Assembly (NCBI GenBank): GCA_965222745.1
Contig: CBDCUW010000003.1
Span: 744,001-808,000, forward strand
DNA from: CBDCUW01 sp965222745
GTDB lineage: Bacteria > Planctomycetota > Planctomycetia > Pirellulales > Pirellulaceae
Direction: 5' to 3'
Length of the DNA stretch: 64,000 bases
Shown: positions 26,357 through 35,823 of the stretch, in pieces
Layout: each line of letters begins with the position of its first letter
How positions within the stretch are numbered: the stretch's first letter is position 1
Made by a program: the position numbers and the translations under genes
Notes under the pieces: model-generated
What the model saw: the letters and a program-made list of their open reading frames with translations, nothing else
Told to the model about the DNA's origin: nothing
Database searches by the model: none

Positions 26357-26400
26357 AATTAAGCTGGTGATGCGACCATCTGTCGCTGGGGGCGCTGGAG

Positions 26401-26610
26401 GAAGCTCACACGAAGGCACGAAGCCACCAAGAAGAAGAGGGTGGTGAAGGAAGAAGGAAAGCAAAAAGCGCAGAATTGATTCTTCGTTGCTTGACGTTTC
26501 CTATTCTCTTCCTTGTGCCTTTGTGCCTTCGTGTGAGATTCTTCAAACGCACCGGCAACGGCAAACCAAGCTCACAAGAAGGCGCGCAGCCACAAGGAAG
26601 GAAAGGGGGA
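26401..26610. repeat. Intergenic inverted repeat with a third partial copy
   Basis: A unit like CTCACACGAAGGCACGAAGC at 26405-26424 recurs inverted near 26516-26537 (GTGCCTTTGTGCCTTCGTGTG) and again in direct orientation near 26570-26605 (CTCACAAGAAGGCGCGCAGC). Purine-rich sequence follows the first copy and pyrimidine-rich sequence precedes the inverted one, so about 45 bases on each side could pair. No gene is visible from 26357 to 26619. Confidence 0.6.
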
Positions 26611-26619
26611 GCGTGTCGT

Positions 26620-28122
26620 CTACGCCAGCACGTCCTTCACCACGTGTCCGTGGACGCTGGTGAGTCGTCGTTCCAAACCGTTGTGGTAGAACGTCAAACG
26701 TTCGTGATCGAGTCCCATCAGGTGCAAGAGGGTTGCATTGAAATCATAGACCGTCGTTTTATTCGCCGCGGCCTTGAAACCGAACTCATCGCTTTCACCG
26801 TAGCTGAATCCCCGTTTCACACCGGCACCGGTGAGGAAGCAAGTGAAGGCGTCGGGGTTGTGGTCGCGGCCGGTGCCGTTGGCTTGCAGGAACGGCATGC
26901 GGCCAAATTCGGTAGCCCACACGACAAGCGTATGCTCCAGCATTCCTCGCTGTCTCAAGTCGGCGATCAGCGCGGCGGTCGGCTGGTCCATGATCTCTGC
27001 CTGCATCGCGTGGGTTTCCGCGATGTTGGCATGCGAATCCCAATTGGTGATGCCGTTGCCGCCGGCTGGGTCACTGCCGTTGAACAGTTGCACCACGCGA
27101 ACCCCTTTCTCCAGCAATCGTCTGGCCAAGATGCAGTTCCTGGCATACTGGCCGCGCAGCTGGCTGCCCCCTTCGACGCCGTAGGCCTTGATCGTTGATT
27201 CGGTTTCTCCCGACAGGTCCATCACCTCCGGCACCGAGGTTTGCATCCGACCGGCCAATTCATAGCTGGCGATCCGTCCCGCCAGATTCGCGTCGCCGGG
27301 AAATTTTTCGAGGTGTTGTGCATTGAGCTGCTTGAGCAATTCGACCGTGCGGCGATCCGAATTGGCCGATAGCGCATCGGGACGGTGCAAATTGTTGGGC
27401 GGATTTTTCGCGTTGAAGTCCGTTCCTTGAAACGCTGCCGGCAGGAATCCGTTGCCAAAATTGTTCTTGCCACTTCGCGCCAACCCGCGCGGATCGTTGA
27501 TCGCGACGAAGGCCGGCAGCTCATGGCTCTCGGTGCCCAGCGCGTAGGTAACCCAGGCGCCAAACGACGGAAAACCTTCCATCGTGAAGCCTGTGTTCAT
27601 GAAGTTTTCTCCCTGCGGATGCGCGCTCGTGTCGGTCGACAGGGCGTGAAAGAAGCAGAAGTCGTCCACCTGCTGTGCCAGATTCGGAAGCAGTTCGGAG
27701 ACCATCTTGCCGGTTTCGCCGCACGGCTTGAAATCCCAAAACGGTTTGGCGATGTTGCCGGTGGGACCTTCAAAAGTAACCTCCGGAATCCCCGGCGGCT
27801 TTTGGCCGTGAAGCTTCGTCAATGCCGGCTTGTAATCGAACGTGTCGACGTGACTGACCGCTCCAGGGCAATAGATGACCAAAATCTGTTTAGCGGGCAT
27901 CTCGAAATGGGCTTTGCGGGCCGCGTAAGGATTGTTGGCGTCGATCTCAGGACGAATCGGTTTCTTGCCGCTGAATGACTGTGGGTCGTCTGCGAGAAGA
28001 CCGTCGGCATCCAACAAGCTGGCCAGGGCAAGCCCCGCGGTGGAAAGTCCAGCGGTGCCAAGAAAACGACGACGATCAAGCAGCCGCCGACCGTGCAAGG
28101 AAAGTTGTTCGGGTTGGTTCAT
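26620..28122 (-). CDS. DUF1501 family protein, Tat-exported
   Basis: A 500-residue protein of the DUF1501 family (alkaline-phosphatase-like fold), a planctomycete hallmark nearly always paired with a DUF1549/DUF1553 gene. The N-terminus RRRFLGTAGLSTAGLALASL is a twin-arginine signal. Core signatures include LVIYCPGAVSHVDTFDYKP-type sequence (here ILVIYCPGAVSHVDTFDYKP), FPSFGAWVTYALGTESHELP, NGITNWDSHANIAETHAMQ and VVWATEFGRMPF. The substrate is unknown; sulfated or phosphorylated polymers have been suggested because of the genomic context. It lies 42 bases downstream of its partner gene and is the last member of the minus-strand sulfatase operon. Confidence 0.93.
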   Translation of the reverse strand: MNQPEQLSLHGRRLLDRRRFLGTAGLSTAGLALASLLDADGLLADDPQSFSGKKPIRPEIDANNPYAARKAHFEMPAKQILVIYCPGAVSHVDTFDYKPALTKLHGQKPPGIPEVTFEGPTGNIAKPFWDFKPCGETGKMVSELLPNLAQQVDDFCFFHALSTDTSAHPQGENFMNTGFTMEGFPSFGAWVTYALGTESHELPAFVAINDPRGLARSGKNNFGNGFLPAAFQGTDFNAKNPPNNLHRPDALSANSDRRTVELLKQLNAQHLEKFPGDANLAGRIASYELAGRMQTSVPEVMDLSGETESTIKAYGVEGGSQLRGQYARNCILARRLLEKGVRVVQLFNGSDPAGGNGITNWDSHANIAETHAMQAEIMDQPTAALIADLRQRGMLEHTLVVWATEFGRMPFLQANGTGRDHNPDAFTCFLTGAGVKRGFSYGESDEFGFKAAANKTTVYDFNATLLHLMGLDHERLTFYHNGLERRLTSVHGHVVKDVLA

Positions 28123-28164
28123 GATTTCAGCGTCCGGTAGGGAAAGTTCACTCCAGTGGGGCTG

Positions 28165-30963
28165 CTACGGAAGGAATGCGAATTCGTTGGAGTTGATCAG
28201 TGCTCGGCAGACCAGCGACAGATCTTCTTCTTTCGCCAGCGCAAGGCACGCTTGGCGCTCTTGATCGTCGGGGGATCGGCCCAGCAGCAGTTGGAAGCAG
28301 CGATCGATCGACTTGCCCTGGTCGCCGTCGGCATCTTGCTTGGCCCGCTGGGCGATTCGCTTGGATTGTTCCATCACGAAATCGCTATTCATCAGGTTCA
28401 GCGCCTGTAGCGGTGTCGTCGAAACCGGACGCTTGGCCCGAACCTGGCCACAATCGGGAAAATCAAACGCGGTGAACATCCCGTCGTCGACGCGCCGCAT
28501 GCGTTCTTGATAGAGCATCCGCCGCCAGGTTTCCGGTCCGTGATTGTTCAAGACTTGCCACTGGGCGTAAGTTTTCTTCACGTTGTGAATGCGATAGCTG
28601 CGACCGCCGATCGTGCGGTCCAGGGATTCAGAAGCCAGTAAGATCGAATCACGAATCACTTCCGCTTCAACACGCTTGGGCGGAAACCGCCAAAGCAAGC
28701 TAGAGCCAGCGTCGGCCTTCATTCCCTGTGCCGTCGGAGCACTCGACTGAAGAAATGCGTCGGACATCACCAGCAGGCGGATCATCGATTTCATCGACCA
28801 CGGCTCGCGCCCGGACACCGTTGGGTCGACGAATTCGGCTGCCAACCAATCGAGCAGTTGCGGATGGGTGGGCGGTGCGCCGGCTTTGCCGAAGTCGCTG
28901 GTGGTGGGCACGATACCGCTGCCGAAGACATGGTGCCAAATGCGGTTGACCATCACGCGGGCGGTCAACGGATTGTCGGCACTGGTGATCCACTTTGCGA
29001 ACTCGGCGCGGCGCTTGGGGCCGGGAGCCTCCGGCGTCAGGTTCAGGTCGCCGCCAAAGATCGCCGGACCGGCGGGCACGACTTCACCACGAGGATTCTC
29101 GGGGCTGCCGCGAAGCAAAACACGGGTGACCGCTGGCCGAACAAACCGGCCAACAAAGCTGGGCCGCGGTCCTTCTTCGGCCAGCGCGTCGATCAGGCCC
29201 TGGATCTTGCCCAGCACCGCTTTGCGCTGCGGATGTTCCTCATTCAACTTTTTGTTCACGTGCCACGTTCCGACCCACGGTTGCCAGGTCCCGTCATCCT
29301 TCAGGATGTCCATGTCGTATTCGTACCGCGGCAGGTATGGTTTCTTGTCCAGATAATCGGTGTCGTAGAAGTACTCGCGGTTGCTGCTGAGCCGCAGGCG
29401 ATTGATCGTTTCGGGTTTCTCGAAATCGAAGCGAACCCACGGTCGCTCCTTCGATCCCTTTTCGACCTTGGCTCGCCAGGTCATCGTGCCATATTCGCCG
29501 TCGTTCACACGGCGGATCGGATTACGCCGTTCGATTCCCAGTTCGGGAAAACCGGAAACCTTGGTGCCGCGACGCTTGTGGGCGAGGTTTTTGTTTTGTC
29601 CGTTGGGGCCAAGCACCTCCAGTTCGTCCAGTCCCACGTTGGGCATTTTGAAACGAATCCGCACGGCGCTGGTAGTGATCGGCCTGAAATGCATTTCCCG
29701 ATACGCGCCCCAGTTTTCCTCCCAGCCACCGAGCGGGCGTAGGATCTTTCGCTGGGCGGCGATTTGGCGCCACAAGTCGGCACCGCGCTGGCGAAGTGGA
29801 TGGTCGGGTGAATATTCGGGATGACGGCTGCCGAATTCGACATCTTGAAAGACGCCGGTCATCGAGTAGTAATCGGTAATCGTGATCGGATCGAATTTGT
29901 GGTTGTGGCAGCGAGCACAACCAATCGTCACCCCCATCACCGAAGCGCCGACCGTCTGCATGATCTCATCCATCCGATCGGCCCGCGCTTGCAGAATCGC
30001 CGCCGGCTCGCGACCGACCGTTGCCGCGGGCACGTGCGGACCGGCCACCAGAAACCCCGTCGCTTCTCCCACGCCGATCGAATCGCCCGAAATTTGTTCG
30101 CGAATGAACTGGTCGTACGGTTTGTCTTCATTCAATGCTCGTACGACGTAGTCGCGATAGATCCAGGCGTTCTTGCGATAAAGATTTGCCTCCGATCCGT
30201 TCGTTTCGGCCCAGCGAATCACGTCCAACCAATGTTGTGCCCAACGTTCGCCAAAGTGAGGCGAGCGTAGCAGTCGCTCCACGGCGTCCGCGTAGGCCTG
30301 CTGAGAATCTTTTGCGTAGGAAGCCAGAAAGTCGTTGGTCTCTTTCGGCGTCGGCGCCAGGCCGGTCAACACGATCGAAATCCGCCGCAGCAGAGATCGA
30401 GGATCCGCAGCTTCGGAGAAAGAGAGGTCGCGCTGGGCGAGCGTTTGCAGCAAGAACGAGTCAATGGGAGATCGCTTCGCCGCGGATTGGGAATCGGCGT
30501 TAACTTCGGGAACTTCCGGACGCACGACCGGTTGGAAGGCCCAGTGATCCGACTTCTCTTCGGCGACGGCATCCATCTGGCCGGGCCAATTCGCTCCCTC
30601 TTGGATCCAGCGGGCAAGCAGTTCGATCTCTTCGTCGGGCAGTTTGTCATCATCGGGCGGCATCGCCATGTCTTCATCCACATGACGAATCACCTCCATC
30701 AGATAGCTTTGCTCAGGCTTGCCGGGCACCACCGCCGACAAACCGGAATCGCCGCCGCGCAGCATGCTGACGCGACGATCCAGTCGCAGTCCCGATTCCT
30801 GTTCGTCTTCGCCATGGCAATACCAACAACGTTCTTCCATGATCGGCGCGATATCACGCTCGAAATCAATTTCGTCGGCGCCAGACCGACATGGCAACAG
30901 AAGCAGAAAAACAACGACCGCGAGGCAGCGCCCGAGTTTCCAATCTGAAAATGGCATGAACAT
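28165..30963 (-). CDS. PSCyt1/DUF1549/DUF1553 protein
   Basis: A 932-residue exported planctomycete protein. Signal peptide about residues 11-29. The PSCyt1 cytochrome-c-like domain has heme site C46-W-Y-C-H50 and the tail MPPDDDKLPDEEIELLARWI. DUF1549 covers about 180-390 (RRISIVLTGLAPTPKETNDF, HWLDVIRWAETNGSEANLYR, TIGCARCHNHKFDPI). A jelly-roll-like insertion follows at about 410-580, with discoidin-type features (RLRLSSNREYFYDTDYLDKK). DUF1553 is C-terminal (NPLTARVMVNRIWHHVFGSG, TSDFGKAGAPPTHPQLLDWL, STTPLQALNLMNSDFV). GC-RC-HN in DUF1549 resembles a second Cys-x2-Cys-His motif. The biochemical role is unknown. Start at 30963 or 30957 (ATG-TTC-ATG). Confidence 0.92.
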   Translation of the reverse strand: MFMPFSDWKLGRCLAVVVFLLLLPCRSGADEIDFERDIAPIMEERCWYCHGEDEQESGLRLDRRVSMLRGGDSGLSAVVPGKPEQSYLMEVIRHVDEDMAMPPDDDKLPDEEIELLARWIQEGANWPGQMDAVAEEKSDHWAFQPVVRPEVPEVNADSQSAAKRSPIDSFLLQTLAQRDLSFSEAADPRSLLRRISIVLTGLAPTPKETNDFLASYAKDSQQAYADAVERLLRSPHFGERWAQHWLDVIRWAETNGSEANLYRKNAWIYRDYVVRALNEDKPYDQFIREQISGDSIGVGEATGFLVAGPHVPAATVGREPAAILQARADRMDEIMQTVGASVMGVTIGCARCHNHKFDPITITDYYSMTGVFQDVEFGSRHPEYSPDHPLRQRGADLWRQIAAQRKILRPLGGWEENWGAYREMHFRPITTSAVRIRFKMPNVGLDELEVLGPNGQNKNLAHKRRGTKVSGFPELGIERRNPIRRVNDGEYGTMTWRAKVEKGSKERPWVRFDFEKPETINRLRLSSNREYFYDTDYLDKKPYLPRYEYDMDILKDDGTWQPWVGTWHVNKKLNEEHPQRKAVLGKIQGLIDALAEEGPRPSFVGRFVRPAVTRVLLRGSPENPRGEVVPAGPAIFGGDLNLTPEAPGPKRRAEFAKWITSADNPLTARVMVNRIWHHVFGSGIVPTTSDFGKAGAPPTHPQLLDWLAAEFVDPTVSGREPWSMKSMIRLLVMSDAFLQSSAPTAQGMKADAGSSLLWRFPPKRVEAEVIRDSILLASESLDRTIGGRSYRIHNVKKTYAQWQVLNNHGPETWRRMLYQERMRRVDDGMFTAFDFPDCGQVRAKRPVSTTPLQALNLMNSDFVMEQSKRIAQRAKQDADGDQGKSIDRCFQLLLGRSPDDQERQACLALAKEEDLSLVCRALINSNEFAFLP

Positions 30964-31085
30964 ATTCCGTCGATGGAAGCAGTTTCGATTCAGCTTGACC
31001 CACACGGTGGCGGGCACCTGGCGCAGGGAAGGTCCGCTGGCAGAGGCTTGAATGAAGCTTGGGTTGGGGGAAAGTTTTCGGTCGA

Positions 31086-32684
31086 TCACAGCGCCTTCTT
31101 CCAGCCCTGATCGAGCTGTTTTCGAAGCAGACGGACGACATCCGGTTTTTCGTCGGCGATGTTTTTCGTTTCACGCGGATCGGATTGGTGATCGAACAGT
31201 TCAATATAAACCGGCTTGGACCTGGTGTCGCGATGATCGCGCCAGACCACCAAGCGATAGCGGTCGGTGCGCATCGTGTATCCCATCAAGTGTTGCTCGA
31301 ACAGTTCGCGATCCCAGGCGTCACCCTGTTGAGCGATGATTCGCGATTCGACCTCCTCGATCAGCGGTCCGAACCACGTTTCTCTCATTCCTTGGGAAAG
31401 CGGATTCGCCGCCCATTCTCGTAGCGCCGGATTGGGATACTGGCTGAACGCAGCTTTCTTCCAAGGTTTGTCGGGATCATCCAGCAGCGGAACAAAGCTG
31501 TGCCCTTCCAGATGTTCTGGAATCGGCAGGCCGGCCAGTTCACACAGCGTCGGATACATGTCGACCAGTTCCACTAGAGCGTCGGTCGATTGGCCGCGCA
31601 CTTTCATGTCCGGCGTCCAAATCATCAGCGGTACGCGCGTGGCAATTTCGTAGTTGGTCGCTTTGCCCCAGACTCCCATGTCGCCCAGGTGCCAACCGTG
31701 ATCGCCCCAGACGATGATGACCGTATTGTCACGAACACCCGCTTCTTCCAGGGCAGCGATCATGCGACCGATCTGCGCGTCGACATAGCTGACGCAAGCC
31801 AGGTAAGCATGTTTGAGCGTTCGAGCAAGTTTCGGATCCAAGGGTCCAATCTTCGGAATACCGGCTCGCGTTCGCAGTTCAAATGAAGCGTGCAGCCCCA
31901 TCGCGGCTCCTTGCTGGGGTGCATCGACCTGCGTCGCCATGGGGATCTTTTCGGGGTCGTACAGATCCCAGTAACGTTTCGGCGCGGTCCAGTTGAGATG
32001 CGGCTTCTTGAAACCGAGGGCAAGAAAAAACGGTTTGTCACTTCTGAGCATCTCTTTCATGGTGGCGATCGCACGAAGCGTTTCGTACCCGTCGATGTAG
32101 GCGTGGTCGGGAACGTCCGCGTTTTCATAGGCGGGCCCGCTCGCCAAGCCTCGTCGGGCCGCTTCGCCATACTTGGCCAGCATCCGCTTTAGGTTTTCCG
32201 CCTTGATCTTGTTGTTTTCGGCAAGTGCGTAGGCACCGATCGGTTTCTTGACTCCTTTCAACCATTTCACCGGGCTGCGGCTCCACGATTTTTCTTCGTC
32301 CGTATCGCCCTGGTGAAAGATCTTTCCGCAGTAAACGGTCTCGTAACCATGCGAGATGAAATGCTGCGGCAGCGTCACGATGTCCGGCTGAAGCTCTCGC
32401 AACGAAACATAGTTGTGATAGAGTCCTGTTGTGTCGGGTCGAGCCCCCGTCATCAGGCTCGCCCGTGACGGACGGCAAATCGCCTGCTGGCAATAGGCTC
32501 GGTTGAAGAGCAGGCCATCTTTGGCCAACGCATCCAGGTGGGGCGAGATTGCGATTTCCGATCCGTAGCACCCCAGTTCCGGGCGCAAGTCATCGACCGC
32601 AATGAACAGGATGTTCGGTCTTTCGGCAGCCTGGCCGCAGCAGGCAAAGACCGCCAGGCAAAAGGTGTGTATCAGTCGCTTCAT
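31086..32684 (-). CDS. Type I sulfatase, iduronate-2-sulfatase-like
   Basis: A 532-residue exported sulfatase. Signal peptide about residues 1-20 (FCLAVFACCGQAA). Metal-binding DD in LFIAVDDLRPELGCYG, formylglycine site C70-R-P-S-R74, then SLMTGARPDTTGLYHNYVSL. Downstream landmarks are TVYCGKIFHQGD, FFLALGFKKPHLNWTAPKRY, TVIIVWGDHGWHLGDMGVWG and TNYEIATRVPLMIWTPD, all as in iduronate-2-sulfatases. It should remove 2-O-type sulfate from a uronic-acid-containing polysaccharide; the exact substrate is inferred only by family. The ATG at 32684 has AAGG nine bases upstream; the ATG at 32693 overlaps that site. It follows the next upstream sulfatase by 15 bases. Confidence 0.92.
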   Translation of the reverse strand: MKRLIHTFCLAVFACCGQAAERPNILFIAVDDLRPELGCYGSEIAISPHLDALAKDGLLFNRAYCQQAICRPSRASLMTGARPDTTGLYHNYVSLRELQPDIVTLPQHFISHGYETVYCGKIFHQGDTDEEKSWSRSPVKWLKGVKKPIGAYALAENNKIKAENLKRMLAKYGEAARRGLASGPAYENADVPDHAYIDGYETLRAIATMKEMLRSDKPFFLALGFKKPHLNWTAPKRYWDLYDPEKIPMATQVDAPQQGAAMGLHASFELRTRAGIPKIGPLDPKLARTLKHAYLACVSYVDAQIGRMIAALEEAGVRDNTVIIVWGDHGWHLGDMGVWGKATNYEIATRVPLMIWTPDMKVRGQSTDALVELVDMYPTLCELAGLPIPEHLEGHSFVPLLDDPDKPWKKAAFSQYPNPALREWAANPLSQGMRETWFGPLIEEVESRIIAQQGDAWDRELFEQHLMGYTMRTDRYRLVVWRDHRDTRSKPVYIELFDHQSDPRETKNIADEKPDVVRLLRKQLDQGWKKAL

Positions 32685-32699
32685 CCACGTCATCCTTTT

Positions 32700-34148
32700 C
32701 TATTTCGACACCTGAAAGGTCGCTTGGTACCTCGGCATACTGTCCGCTTTCCACCGGGCCTCCGCTTCCAGGTTGTCAAACCAAAGCGGCTGGGTGTGGC
32801 TTCGGCTCCATTTTTCTACTTGAGAAACCATGTCCCGAAGCCGTTGCGGATGTTGATCGCTCAAATCACGTTTCTCGCCGATGTCTTCTTCCAGATTAAA
32901 AAGCTTCCAAGGTGCATTATAGGTCCGGCAAATCTTCCATTGGTCGCGGCGAGCCCCGACGTCGCTGAAGCCTTGACGATGTCGCAAGGCAAAAATCATC
33001 TCACCCTTGCGTGGACTTCGACCGGCCAGAAAGTCGTCCCAGATATCATTCCCGTCAAGCTGCTTACCGGTCGGAATCGCCGCACCGGCAAGACGAGCGA
33101 AGGTGGGGTAAAAATCGAGCGCGGACACCGGATGTTCAAAACGTTCGCCAGCCGGCACGTGTTCGGGCCAATGGAAAAACATCGGCACCCGGTAGCCGCC
33201 TTCGTGTGTGCTTCCCTTGCCTTCCCGAAGCGGTCCATTGTTAGCACCCAAGCCGATCTTTCCACCGTTGTCACTAAGAAAGACGATCAAGGTATTGTCA
33301 AACTCTTCGGTGGTCTTCAGCGCTCGAACCAGTTCACCCACTCCGCGATCGACCGCATACACCATGGCCGCGTAGGTTCGTCGCTTCTGGTCGCGGGTGC
33401 CAGCGAACTTGGCCATGTCCTCCGCCTTCGCTTCCAGCGGAGAGTGGGGCGCGTTGTAAGCCAGGTACAGAAAGAAAGGTTGCTCCTTCGCTGCCGCCTG
33501 TTTCACAAAACGTACCGCTTCGCGTGAAAGTGCGTCGGTGATGTATTCCGTCTCTTTGGCGTCTTTGCCGTTGTGTTCCAGGGGAACCACGTAATCGTTG
33601 ATCGGGGTTTTGCCTGCTCGACGCTGGCGCTCGTAGATCGGCCGGTATTGTTCCGGAAAATACTTATGCCCTCCACCAAGAAACCCGTAAAAATCATCGA
33701 ACCCGCGGGCGTTGGGATGAAACTGCGGCTCGGTTCCCATGTGCCATTTGCCGATGGCTCCGGTGAAGTAACCGGCGTTTTGCAAAACCTTGCTGATCAG
33801 TGTTTCGTCAACATCGATGCCTTGCCGGTTGTATTGCTGGATCGCCAAGCCGCTGTTGGGCAAATTGAACGGCGCTCCGAATGCATGTGGGTAGCGTCCC
33901 GTCATCAGCCCCATGCGACTGGGGCCACAGAAAGGATGCGTGACGTAGGCGGATGTAAAAATGGTGCCGTCGGCCGCCAAGTGGTCCAGCGCGGGTGTGG
34001 TGATGTCCTTCGCGCCGTTGAATCCGACGTCGGCGTAACCCAGGTCGTCGCAGATGACGACGACGATATTCGGTTGCTGGGCCGCTGCGGCGCTGCTAAG
34101 CAGCGCGATCGCGAAACAGAAAACCAATCCAAGCGTCCTAGTACCCAA
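32700..34148 (-). CDS. Type I sulfatase, arylsulfatase A/GALNS-like
   Basis: A 482-residue exported sulfatase. Signal peptide LGLVFCFAIALLSSAAAAQ. Metal site VVICDDLGYADVGFNGAKD, formylglycine site C74-G-P-S-R78 followed by MGLMTGRYPH, then AIGKWHMGTEPQFHPNARGF, PFFLYLAYNAPHSPLEAKAE and TLIVFLSDNGGKIGLGANNG. These mark the arylsulfatase A/GALNS group (GKWH, SDNGG), unlike the iduronate-type sulfatase next door. The start is inferred as TTG at 34148: it leaves a clean signal peptide, has AAGGAAAA six bases upstream, and overlaps the end of the FecR-LamG gene by 11 bases. An upstream frame to 34232 would give a charged, non-signal N-terminus. Confidence 0.92.
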   Translation of the reverse strand: MGTRTLGLVFCFAIALLSSAAAAQQPNIVVVICDDLGYADVGFNGAKDITTPALDHLAADGTIFTSAYVTHPFCGPSRMGLMTGRYPHAFGAPFNLPNSGLAIQQYNRQGIDVDETLISKVLQNAGYFTGAIGKWHMGTEPQFHPNARGFDDFYGFLGGGHKYFPEQYRPIYERQRRAGKTPINDYVVPLEHNGKDAKETEYITDALSREAVRFVKQAAAKEQPFFLYLAYNAPHSPLEAKAEDMAKFAGTRDQKRRTYAAMVYAVDRGVGELVRALKTTEEFDNTLIVFLSDNGGKIGLGANNGPLREGKGSTHEGGYRVPMFFHWPEHVPAGERFEHPVSALDFYPTFARLAGAAIPTGKQLDGNDIWDDFLAGRSPRKGEMIFALRHRQGFSDVGARRDQWKICRTYNAPWKLFNLEEDIGEKRDLSDQHPQRLRDMVSQVEKWSRSHTQPLWFDNLEAEARWKADSMPRYQATFQVSK

Positions 34149-35823
34149 GTGGTTTTCCTTGTTGATAGAGGTCTTGAATTTCTTCCGCCGCCAACGCCGC
34201 ATTGTAGATCGACAGTTCATCGATCGTTCCATTCAAATTGCGAACCGCAAACCAAGGCGATTGGCGGAAGGGTTGCCCCCAATTTCCAATCTCGGCCGGT
34301 CCGATCCGCAGGGATGTGATGTGAAATTTGTCGATGATCCTTTCACTGCTCAGCTGATTGCCGTTGACGTATTGCACCACCTGGCGGCCGACGGGGTCGT
34401 AGACTGCCACAATGTGAAACCACTGGCCGGCTTTGGAGATGTCCCAGAACGGTTCGGTGAAATAAACGCGATGCAGGCCTGCATCCTGGACGATTCGTTG
34501 ATCGAAGCGATTGGGAACTCGAACATCCTGTGTGTCGTCGACCATCACCGAAAACATCAGCCGACCGTCATCACGGATCTGCCAGTGCGGTTCACCGTTT
34601 TCGTAACCGTCGCTCATGAACAGCGCGTTGTAGATGTGTTCCAGACTGTCGATCCTGACCCAGCAGGCAAACGTAAAAGCCTGAAACTGGCCATCGATTC
34701 GAGTACGAACGCGTGCGCCAGGGTGGCCGAATTCTAAACCGGCCGACTTTGATCCAAACCGGCCAGCGGTACGATGGACCAAACCGACAAGTTGGCCGTC
34801 GAAGTCGCTGCCGCTGGAAGCTGCATTACGAACGACTCGTTGATCCTGGGTTTCGGCGATGGGGTAATAGGCGACCAGACGCTGGTCGGCCCTTAACTGC
34901 TGCGAATGCCTCTGCCATCGACCGAACTGCTGCGTCTCGGCATCCTGCCGTCGGCGCTGCAGGTCGTTGACCGTACTGAGCCCTTGGAACGCTTGGGGTT
35001 GCGATCGTGTTCCCTTCAGCCACTGCCTTTGCCCGGTCACCAAGTGATTGCCATCGTGATCGCCGCCGCGAAGTTCCACTTCTCCGTCAAGCACTTCGAC
35101 GCGAGCGTTTTCGGCTCCGACCTCCAGAGCGAACTCCGTCCCCAGATCGACGATCTGCGAATCGGCCGCCTTGACGATGAAACCGCGGGCAGCGGGTGGG
35201 ACGTTGGCCCGCAAACGACCTTGGGCCACTCGCACCGACCAATCCGATTCCAGGTCCAGAATGGCCGGGCCTTCCACGATCAATGTTGCACCGCAAAAGA
35301 AATCGATCTCGGCAATGCCGTCGTCAAATTTCAACAATCCGTCGGGCAGGACATCGCCCTCGCGATAGGTCGTCGCCCCTTCGGCCCAGCGCAAGTCAAC
35401 CGAACGTCGAAGCGTTGCGTGCCCTGCCATCAGCGATTCCACCGCTTCGTCACTCGGCCGGCTCTGTTCGGCGACCTGCGGAGAAACGTTTCTTTGGCCG
35501 AACCAAAAAGCCATGCCGCTAACTAGCATCAGGATGGTCGCTGCCATCGCCAGTTGGGCGAAAGAAAATCGCCACACATTCCTCTTCGTAGTGCCCGTTT
35601 CGGAACCTGCCGCCAGCACCACCGGTTGATCGTCCCGCAAAGCTTCTCCGTCGTTGGTGTCTGCCGCGATGTCTCCGAGCAGCTCACACAGATGGATCGT
35701 GCGGAGGTATTCCGCACGAACATCTTCACGATTTTCAATGGCGTCCTGCAAACATTGGAAGTCGTCTTCCGAGATCGTCTGGTCGATCGCCTGGAAGATC
35801 AGCTTGCGAATCTTCTCATCCAT
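34138..35823 (-). CDS. FecR-domain membrane protein with C-terminal LamG/concanavalin-like domain
   Basis: A 561-residue protein. Residues 1-85 are cytoplasmic and start like planctomycete anti-sigma proteins (KIRKLIFQAIDQTISEDDFQ, a helical region that likely touches the sigma factor). One transmembrane helix lies at about 89-110 (LAMAATILMLVSGMAFWFG). FecR-like beta sequence covers about 130-265 (GDVLPDGLLKFDDGIAEIDF, VDLGTEFALEVGAENARVEV). Residues about 320-555 resemble a LamG/concanavalin A-like glycan-binding domain (FTFACWVRIDSLEHIYNALF, WFHIVAVYDPVGRQVVQYVN, GTIDELSIYNAALAAEEIQD). It overlaps the sigma gene by eight bases and the sulfatase gene by 11, so it is probably the membrane sensor of this operon. 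Confidence 0.88.
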   Translation of the reverse strand: MDEKIRKLIFQAIDQTISEDDFQCLQDAIENREDVRAEYLRTIHLCELLGDIAADTNDGEALRDDQPVVLAAGSETGTTKRNVWRFSFAQLAMAATILMLVSGMAFWFGQRNVSPQVAEQSRPSDEAVESLMAGHATLRRSVDLRWAEGATTYREGDVLPDGLLKFDDGIAEIDFFCGATLIVEGPAILDLESDWSVRVAQGRLRANVPPAARGFIVKAADSQIVDLGTEFALEVGAENARVEVLDGEVELRGGDHDGNHLVTGQRQWLKGTRSQPQAFQGLSTVNDLQRRRQDAETQQFGRWQRHSQQLRADQRLVAYYPIAETQDQRVVRNAASSGSDFDGQLVGLVHRTAGRFGSKSAGLEFGHPGARVRTRIDGQFQAFTFACWVRIDSLEHIYNALFMSDGYENGEPHWQIRDDGRLMFSVMVDDTQDVRVPNRFDQRIVQDAGLHRVYFTEPFWDISKAGQWFHIVAVYDPVGRQVVQYVNGNQLSSERIIDKFHITSLRIGPAEIGNWGQPFRQSPWFAVRNLNGTIDELSIYNAALAAEEIQDLYQQGKPLGY

